64,000 nucleotides of DNA, taken from positions 2,356,001-2,420,000 of the forward strand of contig CP087211.1 of NCBI GenBank assembly GCA_020912385.1. Direction: 5' to 3'. Of the stretch, positions 1 to 11,295 are shown piece after piece. Made by a program: the position numbers and the translations under genes. The stretch is from Neofusicoccum parvum. Lineage: Eukaryota > Ascomycota > Dothideomycetes > Botryosphaeriales > Botryosphaeriaceae. Each line of letters begins with the position of its first letter. The first letter of the stretch is position 1. Below the pieces are notes generated by a model. The model saw only the letters and a list, made by a program, of their open reading frames with translations, ran no database searches and was not told where the DNA came from.

Positions 1-1
1 C

Positions 2-1064
2 GCCAACTTGAAGGTCGTCTGGTCCGAGGACATTCGGCTAGTGCCCAAGGGTGTGTTCTCCCATCCCACCTTCTTCCAGAGAGCACCATAAATTGACAAC
101 CTCAGACGCCACCAAAACACCCTTCATCGTCGCCCACGAATTCTTCGACGCCCTCCCCATCCACATCTTCGAAAGCGTCGCACCCCCACCACCCAGCACC
201 ACGCCCACCCCAACTCCCTCCCCGGATCTCACCAACCCCGCCTCCATCGCCGCCGCCGCTGCCCGCCAACAGCAACACCGCGTGCAGAAAACCAACGAGT
301 GGCGCGAGCTCCTCGTCTCGCCCGTCCCGCCCAACTCCACGCACGCCTCTCTCAACACGCCCCTCTCCCTACGCGCCCACACCCCTGTCCCAGACTTCCA
401 GCTCACCCAGAGCAAGGGCCCCACCCCGCACAGCATGTACCTCCCGCACACCTCGCCGCGCTACGCCGCGCTGCTCCAGCACCCAGGCTCCGTCATCGAA
501 ATCTCGCCCGAGTCGGCCGCCTACGCTGCCGACTTCGCCACGCGCATCGGCGGGGCGGCATCATCCACCGTCACGCCCAAACCCGGCGGCGCGCCTCCTC
601 CCGCACCCAAGCCGAAGGAGGAGCCCTCGGGCGCGGCGCTGATCCTGGACTACGGGCCGTCGGCCACGATCCCGACCAACTCGCTGCGCGGCATCCGGCA
701 CCACCGCGCGGTCAGCCCGTTCGCGCTGCCGGGCGCGGTCGACGTCAGCGCGGACGTCGACTTCGTGGCGCTGGCCGAGGCGGCCATCGACGCCAGCCCG
801 GCCGTCGAGGTGCACGGCCCGGTCGAGCAGGGCGCGTTCCTGGAGGCCATGGGGCTAAGGGAGAGGGCGAAGATGCTGGTGCGGAAGGGCGGCGGCGATG
901 GCGACGACGAGTTCAGGGAGAGGGTCGAGAGGGCGGCGGAGCGCCTGGTCGATCGCGGCCCCAATGGGATGGGCAGGCTGTACAAGGCGCTGGCTATCGT
1001 GCCGCATTGGGCCGAAAAGCCTGGGAGGAGGCCGGTGGGGTTTGGTGGCGATGTGAGGGTTTGA
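2..1064 (+). CDS. NDUFAF7: NDUFAF7-type mitochondrial protein arginine methyltransferase (3' part)
   Basis: C-terminal part of a MidA/NDUFAF7 (DUF185) SAM-dependent methyltransferase; the family acts in the mitochondrial matrix on complex I subunit NDUFS2 during assembly. The 5' end lies outside the window. Exon 2..50 joins 106..1064 across a 55-nt intron (51..105) with donor GTGTGT and acceptor CTCAG; the split codon restores Asp just before TKTPFIVAHEFFDALPIHIF, which matches the family motif around ANEFFDALP. A later motif, LILDYG, is the conserved segment that precedes the substrate-side loop. Low-complexity Pro/Ala segments (about 20-40 residues) interrupt the conserved core, common in fungal copies. 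Stop TGA at 1062..1064. The long ATG-less reading before 106 is intron, so no start is claimed. Confidence 0.9.
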
Positions 1065-3823
1065 GTGTGAGGTGGGTTGAGGGGGGTGTAATTATGTACA
1101 GTGTACTTGTATCATGTGGAACGAGAATCTTGTTCGTGAAGTTTTCAGGCCTCCTGATCCTGCTTGCCTGAGGCGTGTTCTGCTCTGCTGCCTCGGCTGG
1201 GTCCTGGGTCACGCTCTTTTTAAAGTCGAACTTTTCCTGGCTCGCAGCCCATTCTGCGCTACCCTTTCGAACCGCTTTGACTCAGGAATTTCACTTCATC
1301 AGCCCACTGCCACAAATGGGTTAAGGCGCATATGACTCGGTGCGGTCTCGTGGCTGCTGTCCGAACCACTCGCCTCCGACTGGTGACACTTTTCACCCAG
1401 ATGTCTGAGCCGTCGCCTCAGCAGCACCGAAGCTGGGTGTAGATACCCAGCAGCATGCATGAGTGCTGAGCGGCGCCATCATGCCGAATTTCTGCACAGC
1501 TGTATCAGAGCCTCCTGCCGAGACCTTCGGTGTTTACTTCTTCTGCCAACGTGAAGAGGAAGCTCCAGGAACGGGGAAGTCATGTGATGTTTTGAAAGCT
1601 TGAGGCAAACCGAGTTCTTCATCGGCTCCGAATCTGACCAGGGCCAAAGCCGTATAATTGGTCGAGTGTGGTGGCTGGAAGTGGAGGAGGCTGGGTATTC
1701 GTGTTTTTATGAGAGAGAGAGAACGGAAGGAGGTTCGGTTGCACGGGATGGCGGTTTGGAACCATTGTCTGCCGTGCGTGATTGCGGCATGTAGGTGCTC
1801 AGCTGTTCCTATCGTCACCGAGGGCAGGTAATCACGCGTGCTGAGCATGAGGCTGCCGTAGCAGAAGGGAAGGGTGTTGAAAACTTGAAATTAAGCTCCC
1901 ACACCCGGCCGCCTCAATCTCGAGGCTTATATTTACGGCACGCATTAAAGAGCTCCCATCTTGAGCTAAATACGGCTATTCAACAACCTTACTACTTCCT
2001 ATCCAGGGGGTGTGGCCCTAAGCGGACGGCATCCAAAGTAATCTGCCAATTCGGTACCGCCCACTTTCACTTCTAGAGCACTTCTCAGAAGTATTGCTCA
2101 TTATTACTCAGAATCTTTGATGCAGGTCGTCCTCAGCACAGCATTTCTGGGTGACTGTTCCCTCCTTAGATATAGTAGTTAGGTGCCTATCTTCTTTTCG
2201 AGATTGCACACATGGGATTTGCGTTCACCAAGAGAAGACCGGTTCATGGTTTTTTTTTTTTGGGAGACGAAGTGGCTTTTAAATCCCCCAAACAAATGCC
2301 CCTAATCTGTCTGTATTTTGTATGCACTCCCAATCTGCACGTACCTGATGTACTCTACGGATGTAATACTACAATTTTGGAGCATGAGTCCTGCGGCTAC
2401 TGGGCTTTGAAAATCGAGAGTGGTAATTAAACTTGGGTCTCCGCCCATTACGTAGTCTTTCCCGTTGACATACCCAGCTACTATAGATTATCCAGTTCCC
2501 AGATGATACACACTGCCCATAGTACAAGGAATATTTACTTGATGGCTTCGTTTTTTGCTTTTCACATAACACAAAGCTACAACATCCCTCGAAGGCGAAG
2601 GCTCCGAGCAAGCCAACCTCTGTGGCCATCATCACCAACTACTTAATATGCTCATTCTACATTATCTCATGATGTTGGAAGATGCGATCGTCTTTTGGCA
2701 TCTTGAGGCCTTTTTAAGAGTGATAGTGGAGAAAGACCGCAACGTAAGATAATCAGAGGTATCGCTTCCGGGGGCAAAGTGAAACCGGGTCTTTATTTTC
2801 GACTCTAGCGAACACAGTACCACCAATTCTGCTCAGTAGGTCTTAATTTCTTAAGTCGCAGATGGAAAATTAACGCAGTTGGTTTAAAAAAATTTTGAGC
2901 CTTTCAATTTTAACCAGCTCGCAAGGACGCTGGACATCCTGGCGTATGCCTGTCGGCTCATCAGCTGAGGATACATTTTTCTTACAGGCCCCGTTACACG
3001 GGCTGTGCTGCAGTTTAAGCTCAAACGCCTATCATCAAGCCTCCATGCATACCAGCTGCGGCAGAATCGTAAATGAACGCGGTACTTCTAAGTGTGAAGA
3101 CAAAGGTGAAACTACATACGCCGAAAGGTGAGATGAGTCTTGCCAGCCAACAGGATCAGCACCAAAAGTTTCACCCCTTTGTCAATGTATTCATGGCCCG
3201 CCACCAAGCAAAAAATATAGTGTGAGGGGAATTCCGTCCGAAAGGAACCGAATCACAGCCTGCTCCTTCCAGAAAACCTTCCACGAGGTAGGGTATCATC
3301 AGTGGTTACTAGTTTTGCTTGTTTGCGAAGGGAATGTGACGTGGAAAAGAGGAAGTAGAAATTATGAGAAGGCCAGCAAACAGAGGTCTGACTCGTCATA
3401 TGCTTTCTAAGGTGTATGATGGTGATTGTAGCAGTGTGCTGTTTCCAGTGCTCCAAATTGGTAGTAGTGGCCCAGAGAAAATAGAGAATACGCTTGAAAA
3501 GCTCACAAAATCTTGACTTGATATCGACTCAGAGCTCATGTCGAGCAAAATGAGAAGATGGCGGGACTGCCTGAGCGCCCGCTCAACACCAAAACGTAGC
3601 TCTTGCCCTCCTACTTCCAATAGATAATCTTCACTAGTCTCAGAGTGAATACGAAGTCAGCACAAAAGAAGACACACACACTGATTGCTCTGCTTCGTGT
3701 CCGTTCGACATCATACACCTTTGACTTCCATACGAACAAGAGATGTAGTGACTTGATGCCAATATCAGCCAGATGAACCCAGTGCAGCACATCTTCACGA
3801 CACATACCTAGCCACCTGCATGG
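1065..3823. other. Intergenic, AT-richer block, no intact gene seen
   Basis: 3' flank of the NDUFAF7 homologue followed by sequence rich in stops on both strands. Poly-T runs occur (12 T at 2250..2261). Minus-strand reading between about 3396 and 3640 is unusually protein-like and may be the downstream tail of the relic at 3824..4664, but I could not fix its ends. Confidence 0.5.
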
Positions 3824-4664
3824 TCAAGAACTGATGAAAATCATCGTTGCCGTTGTGATGCTGAACCCTTGGAGGACAAAAACCCGATTCTCCTCGCACA
3901 TCCGCGCAGCCGAGTGAGGATGGAGCACCTGTTCGGTTCCCAGACTGTCCGTATCCGGAAAGTCCATTGTGGCAACAATCGTGCAAGTAAAAGACAGAGG
4001 TTGGCATGTGTTCCGGACTGGAAAGCCCACCAAAACCACTTTGGCCGATCGTATGCTTCGACTCACGCGACGTCCATCTCCACAGCTGTATGTGACAGGA
4101 AAACTCGCAAAGAGCGCAGCATGGATGCCATTGCACGCAACGAGCGTGAAGATCACGCATTGGAAGTTGGCACACTCGTCTAGTTGTCGTCCGTCCTCGG
4201 TCGAATAGTTAAATGGGCATGGGACCTGCTCCGAAACGAAGGCCAGCAACCGGGGTCAAGAGCCTCTGCAGCTCGGACCCAACGTCAGGGAATTCGATGG
4301 CCTTCTGGATGTATATGCCATACTGAAGCAGGGCATCGAACTTGAAAAATGCATTCCGCCAACGTTTGCCAACGCCATAATTCAGCGCGATCAATGGTCG
4401 CAAGTATGGCGTGCAGTTGGAGAACGGAACGGAACGGAGAGTATAATCGGTTGGCCAAGGGTCCGAAGGAGCAGTACCGGCTTCCAGCAATCGGCGAATG
4501 TAATGGTTTCCATATATCGGCCGATCGAGATCCTCGCCCGTTATTTTGTATCAAGTCCATTCCCTTATGCCTGTATGCGAATCCTGCTAGCCAAAGACAC
4601 CCATCTCTTTCTTAGACCTAATCGGGCAGCGGACACCGCGCTTTCGATGTTCGGAAACGTCCAT
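3824..4664 (-). pseudogene. Decayed protein-coding gene of unknown family (two stops, one frameshift)
   Basis: From ATG at 4662..4664 the minus strand reads as a coherent protein of about 280 codons, broken by TAG at 4587..4589 (codon 26), TGA at 4551..4553 (codon 38) and a one-base shift near the CCC run at about 4222. After the shift, reading continues in another frame to TGA at 3824..3826. Evidence of coding origin: long stretches use NNC/NNG codons and carry ordinary protein composition, for example FDALLQYGIYIQKAIEF and CVIFTLVACNGIHAALFASF. The TGA is one C-to-T change from CGA and the TAG from CAG. I do not recognise the family. An intron could in principle hide the two stops, but no GT..AG pair that I tried keeps frame. 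Sequencing error at the CCC run is possible. Confidence 0.45.
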
Positions 4665-7600
4665 ATATTCGTGTTACTGGGCCTTCAATGGTTTTAGGGT
4701 TCGCAAAAGGTCCCAAAAAAAGTCTCGTGGGCTAGGGAGCAGTCGGTAACAAGGAGTTTGGTAGAGTAAAGGGTCCGTAAAGAATCATTCATTTCTCGAT
4801 AAGATTGATCCAAATTGATGAAGCTGTAGGTTCAAGAAATCGTCCGGAAAGCTCTGGGAAACATTCTGAAGCATGTTTCTGTCAGGACGACTGCTCAGCT
4901 TCCATTAAGCCGTGCTTTTCTGGAAGCATCCAATGCCGGCCGTCAGCAGCGGGAACTCTTTATCATCATTCGAGAATGTCTGCTTTGACTGTGCGAGATC
5001 TCGGATCTCGTACAGCTGTAATTTGCACTGTTTTCAGTAGTCAGCAACTACACTTCTGGTCAATTCACTCGTTCCTCAGGCCATGCGCATATGCTTTAAA
5101 GCTGTCTATTTCTCTTTCATGCAACTCGAAGACCACCATTCAAGCCTCGAAGCTCATCAGATCCGAAGTGCAGAGAGCTGATGTGTGAGCCCATGGCTGA
5201 ACGACCCGACTCGTGTTCCTGGCGTCTTGCATCCGACGCGCAAAATCCCTGTCCAAACAGTCAGTACTCACTTGGCTTCAACGGCGCTCACCACCATCGC
5301 ATCGCATCCCATCGTCGCGCCTCGTCAGCAGAAGCACTGCCTCATCATCACAGGCCCGCTCCCGCCTCCGCAGTACACGACGCAGGAGCGCAAGAAAAAA
5401 GACCCCCACTCTTCAAAACTCCCGATCATCGCATTGATGCAAAGATCATCGTCGTCACGAACTGCGTCCGATAAATAGACACCCATACGTCACCACCGTC
5501 GCGTCTGCGGGGTCGCCGTTTTGCTTGGTTTCCGCTAAGAAAAACGTCACGATCTTCCGAGACGCGGACTGAACTCCCGGCGAGCTGTGATGAGGGGCGG
5601 GCGGGTTTCAAGAGGTAAGCGGGGTGCGTGGCACATTCGTGTGCGGTACGGCGGGGTGGTCAGCGAAAGCCGCGAGAATCGAGGCCATCGGCCGTAACGT
5701 CCAAGGCAGTGGTTCACGGGGGAGGCTGTGTACGCTGCTGGGCAGCGGCCGTTCTCGGAGTTCAGGAAGCAGGATTTTGTGGAAAATGCGTCGTTCGAGG
5801 AAACGAAGCGTAGGGGGTGCTCGCGCGTGCGCGCTGTGTCAAGACTGACTCCTTTTTTCAGACAACTTGGCTCGCCCAGCGGATGGTCTCGATCAACCTC
5901 GGTGTTCTCGGAGATCACGCACTTCATCCCACGCCATTCTCTTTCGTCGGAAGGCTGATCACGAAGGGATTTCCGGTGGTTCGGTGGTGCCACGGAGGAA
6001 TTGCGTGGCCGTCCAAGAGAGTCCAGAATCTCGGAGAACGAATGTATCTGATGCGTCTTCTGTTCTGTTCCTGCGAATCATTAGCAGTGCCGGGGGAATC
6101 ATTCCTTCAAAAAGAAGCCGGAACAACTCGTGAAAACCCCGAGAGTTGGGCAACGCGAGCCGGTTTGATGTTCCTGATGGCTGACACCGCGGAGGTCGCA
6201 ACGGTTGCGATCAGGAACAGTCCGTTTCTCCGCCGCAACGTCTCGCGTCTGAGGACTTCGCGGCAACCATCGCAGCACGCATCGGGATCGAAATTGAAGA
6301 GGAGGGAAGGTGGTAGAATGCCGGAGCTTGAAGGTTTCCGTCGGGGGAGGTGCTGAGTCGTCTCAATTTGATCGGGAGGCGGGGTCGCCGCGAGGCCGCA
6401 AGTTGGTCACCGCATGCCGAAGTTTGCATCCGTCCCAAAAGCAAGATTTAGGTCTTCCACAGATGCTTTGGTGTCTCAGCAGTGTATCGAGGCCTCGCGG
6501 CACGCTCTCGGTGTTCGGTGGTATACGCAGATCGCAGCGATCGACTCTCCCGGGCAGTTCCTGTCATCGCGGCAATTCGGGAAGTTGATTTAGGGAGAGT
6601 GGAGGGGGGAGGCCAACGGCATAAACATCGACTTCGTTCTCCAAATTTCCAGAGCAGGGAAGGCTCAGCCTCGCATGAGCGAAAGCCCCGAGAGTGTTTT
6701 CCGGACAAGGTTTCCAAGAAATTGGGAGGAAACGAACTCGAGGCCGGAAGGGTTTCGTTTTTCAAACTTTCAAGACGGAAGTCTGCGGCCTGACGGCAGA
6801 CGCCGCGATTACGTTGGCACAAGGTTTCCAAACGATCAGGGAAACAGGTTGATTCTGATATATGAACGGAGCCGATGGTCGATGCTCCGGCAACTCCAAT
6901 CGAGCGGAGAAGCAACTGGCAGTCCGTGACGCGCATGAAGAGGCTCGTCGGACGAGGGCCTGTTGAATCTCGCTAACGCCTCAGCACCGCGGCGCGGGCA
7001 ACGAGAGAGAAACGCAGCCACAAGGCACACCGCGGGCCGAGGCGTCGAGGGAGGAATTGTTTCCAGGCCGCGAATGAGGAGGGCGGACGGAGAATCTTTT
7101 TCTCAACTCGTTCGTGGAGACTGCGCCGCGCATGAATCGCCCGTCCTGACATGTGGCGCTCCAAACGCCAGCGCCGGCTCCACCGCAGCGCTCGCAAAAC
7201 ATGTCGACTTTGTTTGAAACTCGGCAGGTTGGTTTGCTCGGCAATCGCTGAGGGCGTGGAAACTCTGGAGGGTTTGCAGCAGCCGAAACGCGCAGGCCGC
7301 AAGGCAAACGGCGAGGTTGCACCGCTAAGTAATATCGAAGACGAGCCTGTCGTGTCAGCAGCGGCAGCAGCAGCGGGCGCTGCTCCGCCTCCTCGTGCCT
7401 TGCCTCCTGACGGCTGCATACTGTGGGCTCGCTGTTGCTGCAGCATCTGCAGAACACTGGCGGGTACCGCGCAGGCGGACATACCGCCATGAAGCGGGCC
7501 GCTGGATTGCGTGAAGAAGGATGGGGGGACGCTGACCGGTGTCTCCACATGTGCCACGTCGAAGCACCACTCTGTCGTGCGAATTGGTCGCCCGCCCCCG

Positions 7601-10386
7601 GACTGAAACGCGCAAACACCACACCGCTCCGGTAGATCTCCCTTGTGCTGTCGAGGACAACTGCTGATCTGGCCAAACACGCTCCCTGCCTCCCTCCCGA
7701 ACACCCCGCGGGTGTCGTGCACAAGTGGAGGGCGAGGGTCCACTGCGACTGCATAAACCACCAGCGTGAGGTGCGGCGAGGCGAGCATCGTGAGCTGCCA
7801 ACGCACAGGTTCCCGCCGGCGATGCGCGCTTCCCGAGGAAAAAGGGGAGGGGAAGCTGCCCACCTGGCTGCCCGCCTGCGCTGGCGAGCCCAGCCCGGCA
7901 ATTAAACCAGGAAAAAGAGACGGGGCTAAAAACAGACCCTCATCAAAGCTTGCAAAAAGAAACTCGCGAGAAATGAGACGGGCGGCGCTGGGCGCTGGCG
8001 GAGTTGAGGCTCTGGGCGCGCGCGCCGCGCGCTGGCCCGTGACAGCCGCCCGGCGGGCGCTTGTGCGGCGCGCAGAGAAAGGGAGCCCGAAAAAGAAAGC
8101 AAACGGGCGTGGTGCATCAGATCCGTTCAGATCAGGTACGCGGGTCCAGGTGAAAGGCCAGCGGCCGGCGTGTTCTCTGCGCCAGCGCAACGCGCCGAGC
8201 GGTGAGCTGAACCCGCCGTGCGCGCGCCCGCGAGCGCTCGCTCTCGCTTCGTCGCCCTACGCAGGATGTGGATGCAAGGGCAGCGACAGAGCCACGACCC
8301 AGGGCTCGACAAAGGGGCGGGCAGCTGTGGCGCGCCGCTTACGGGTTGCATCGTGGCATGCTGCAACACGCTTCTCTGCCTCGACGTCAGCAAGTGGAGC
8401 GGCACGAGTCCGACGGGAGGGAGACGACAGCGTCGGTGTTGCCGACCGAAGGGGCTGTGCGACCACGGCGCTGCTGAAGGTGCTTACTTTTGTACGCAGG
8501 GCAGAGGGCAGAGGGCTGGCACCTCACCGCATGGCCTTCCCCAGCATTCGCATGTCTGGCAGCGTGCATATGCGGAGAAGCGTCGCACGAACAGGCACCG
8601 TGATTTGATGCGCGGTGGCCTATTTTGGACACGCGGTGCGGGAGTGCCGCACTGCAACCTTGCGAGGCGGTTGCGCGTCGCCAGTCACCAGGACTGACAA
8701 TTATGCTGCTTTCTCTGCTGCTGCGTGCGTGCAGCGCAATTAATAATGCGCCGCCGGAACAAGCAGCACACTGCTCAAAACGGCGTTTGCTCGCGCCTGC
8801 GTGTAGGCGAGCGTGCCTTTTTGTCAGCACCAGCCGTGACGTGCGCTGGGGTGGGCGGCGTGTGTAAGCCAGCCCTACGAGCCGGCACTGCGGTCATCAT
8901 CCATCCTGGAGATAACCACCTAAGCCCGCCCGCAGCCCTCGCGCCCGGCCCGCGACGCTTTCGGCGCGCAAATAAGCAATCGCCGTCCAGAGAGTCAGTG
9001 GTATTGCTCGATTGACGTGCTGCGTATTGGCAGCGTATTGGCGACCGACGAGTGCGGCATGCGTGCTCGACGCAGCAGGCCGCGGTTTTATTGGCAATGC
9101 GCGGTACGAGCTGCGCGCAATGAAAAAAGCAGAGCCGCGCTCGTATGTCGTACGAAGGTCAAGGCCAAGCTCGTAGATCTACAGCGGGGCGGCAGCCCTC
9201 GGACTCGCATCGCGCTTTGGGAGCCGGAAACAGGAGCATCGCGCGCGCAAACCAAGTTGCTCCGACAGCCGAGCAGCCACAGAACCTTCGGGCGCATCGG
9301 CCGTCGCTCGCGCGCCAGGCAGCCGCTGAACGCTTCAGGAATGAATCACGACGGCTCATCCTACTAACTCCGAGATTTGTCGTCCGCCGGCCCTGGGCTC
9401 AGAGTGACTCAACCGCGGTGACTGGTGGCTCGGCTTCCCGTAGCTTCGTCGGCACCCGCGCGTTGCGTTGCAGCCCTACTGGCGCGCCCGGCAGCCACGG
9501 ACTTTGGCGACGCCGACGCGACGGGCGCACAAAGCACTTGGCAGGGCATCCGGTGCCTGGGGAAAGGGCGGAGGAATGCTTGGGCTGTGGCTTGCGCTGA
9601 CAAACTAGGCGCCAACCCTGTCGGGCTCATCTAAGGCGGGCGCAAGGAGGCACGAGGGCGGGCGGGCACGGAGTTTGCTGAGGGCAGGGCACGCGGGCAC
9701 GCATTTCGCCATCAAACACGGCGTGTTGGAGGCAGATTGGCGTGGTCGAGATGAAAGTGGCCCGTGGGGGCTGTTTGAGCGGTGCTGTTTTGTTTCCCGC
9801 TGAAACAGGCCTAAGGGAGAGGCGCGAGTGGCTGGCCGGGCGCGACAGCGAGAGCGAGGCCGGAGCGCGGGCGGACTGGCTGGCAGGCGCGCGGAGCGTT
9901 TGCAGAGAATCTTCCCGAGCGAGTGCGCTGGCTCGACGCGCTTCCTCGGGCGACGAGTGACCAGCCGGGCTGCGGCCGAGGACGGGCGGGCAGCGCGGGC
10001 ACCGCATGCGCGCCGGGGGGTTGTGTAAGCCGGCGATCTGCGCATTAAGTGCACTTGCATGGATGGGGCGGCCTTTACAGCTCGGGCCCGGAGACAATCA
10101 TCAGCCTCGCGGCGGTGAGCACGCACGCACGACGGTAACGCCGGGGTCATCGACGCTGTCTGGGAATCTGAGGCATGGCATAAGTATACCGCGAGACCCG
10201 CCCTTCTGTCCACCAGGCACCAGCACGCTTTCACACATCGCAAGCATCAAACAGATCAACACGCAACGCGGCACACTCTCCGCAGCACCGCTCCGCCCAC
10301 GCCCATTACGCAAGACGCCATCCACACCCTTGCCAGCTCGGCCCTTCTTCCCGCCCGCTCACCGCCCGCGGCCTGCACCCCCATAC
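4665..10386. other. Intergenic, mostly GC/CpG-rich, no gene supported
   Basis: From about 5.4 kb on, the sequence becomes strongly CpG-rich with runs such as CGCGCGCGCCGCGCGC near 8020. Long open frames occur on both strands, but they are Arg/Ala/Ser/Cys-rich, overlap one another and show no domain; this is what GC-rich noncoding DNA gives. The last few hundred bases should contain the promoter and leader of the gene at 10480. Confidence 0.6.
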
Positions 10387-10443
10387 GTGAGTCCCAGTCA
10401 TCGCGGCTCCGAGTTTCGCGCTTTTATTGACTCACATCCCCAG
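10387..10443 (+). other. Probable 5' UTR intron
   Basis: Donor GTGAGT, branch-like TTGACTCAC and acceptor CCCCAG give a 57-nt intron that ends 36 nt before the ATG at 10480. Size and signals match coding introns in this window. No transcript data. Confidence 0.6.
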
Positions 10444-10479
10444 GCCGTCCAAACTATTTGACCATCACACATCTCCACA

Positions 10480-11295
10480 ATGCCTTCCCATCTACGACTG
10501 CAATCACACTTCGAGCCCTTTTCGGCCGAGACCACCCGCTCCTACTTCCCCTCCGCACAGGCACCGCCCGCCAAGAAGCAGAAGATGTCCCTGTCGCAGA
10601 CCTACTACATCGCCGCCTCGGCCCGCACCAAGCTCACCAACGAGGCCCAGAAGAGCGACCACGACCTGAGGCTGCTCGTCGGCCACGCCAACCTGCTCGA
10701 CTCCCTGATGCTTGAGCTCGCCGACGCCGAGCGTGAGCAGGAGGCATGGTTCAACAAGACCGTCAACAAGGCCGCCCGTGCCGAGAGGCACATCCAGTGG
10801 GCCGACACCATTGACGAGGAGGTCATGGAGGACGACGAGGACGACGACATCATCTCCGACAGCGAGTCCGACTCCGACTACGACGAGGACGCTGAGGACT
10901 TCGACATGATCCCGCCGCTCAGGCGGATACCCTCGCCGCCGGTGCGCATCACCACCACCGAGCTTGACGACGAGGACGACGAGGATGATGAGGAGGACGA
11001 CGAGTACTACGAGGATGAGGAGTTCGATGAGGAGCACGCTCTCGTCCGCTCGCCCTCACAACAAACACCCCCCGAGCTGGTCCACGAGGAGGACTCGGAC
11101 TCGGACGACGACGCAACACCCACAACGCCGCCTCAGCCTACTCTCGAGTACACTGAGAAGGAGAGGCAAGCCATCGCAACAACAGCATACTACGATCGCA
11201 AGGAGACACTACCAGCAACACCCGATCAAGCCGCCTACCTACCAGAAGGCTACTTTCTCGAACAACGCAATGCACCGCTCATAACATCCTATTGA
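10480..11295 (+). CDS. Conserved ascomycete acidic protein, function unknown
   Basis: Single-exon, 271 residues. The first 100 residues are ordinary and, from memory of similar ascomycete proteins, conserved: a start MPSHLRLQSHFEPF, a basic KKQK near residue 33-36, then YYIAASARTKL and DHDLRLLVGHANLLDSLMLE, probably helical, with an ADAEREQEAWFN motif. From about residue 110 the protein is dominated by Asp/Glu/Ser tracts (EVMEDDEDDDIISDSESDSD; EDDEDDEEDDEYYEDEE), likely disordered. The acidic tail and basic motif would fit a nuclear or chromatin-linked protein, but this is inference only and I know no established function. Start chosen by ATG context CACAATGCC and a spliceable leader. It stands alone, with about 9.4 kb of gene-poor DNA upstream and 11 kb downstream. 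Confidence 0.85.
   Translation: MPSHLRLQSHFEPFSAETTRSYFPSAQAPPAKKQKMSLSQTYYIAASARTKLTNEAQKSDHDLRLLVGHANLLDSLMLELADAEREQEAWFNKTVNKAARAERHIQWADTIDEEVMEDDEDDDIISDSESDSDYDEDAEDFDMIPPLRRIPSPPVRITTTELDDEDDEDDEEDDEYYEDEEFDEEHALVRSPSQQTPPELVHEEDSDSDDDATPTTPPQPTLEYTEKERQAIATTAYYDRKETLPATPDQAAYLPEGYFLEQRNAPLITSY

Noticed and set aside
6973..8190. 405-codon minus-strand open frame
   Set aside because: Lies in CpG-rich DNA, overlaps other long frames on both strands, Arg/Ala/Ser-rich with no domain; expected in GC-rich noncoding sequence.
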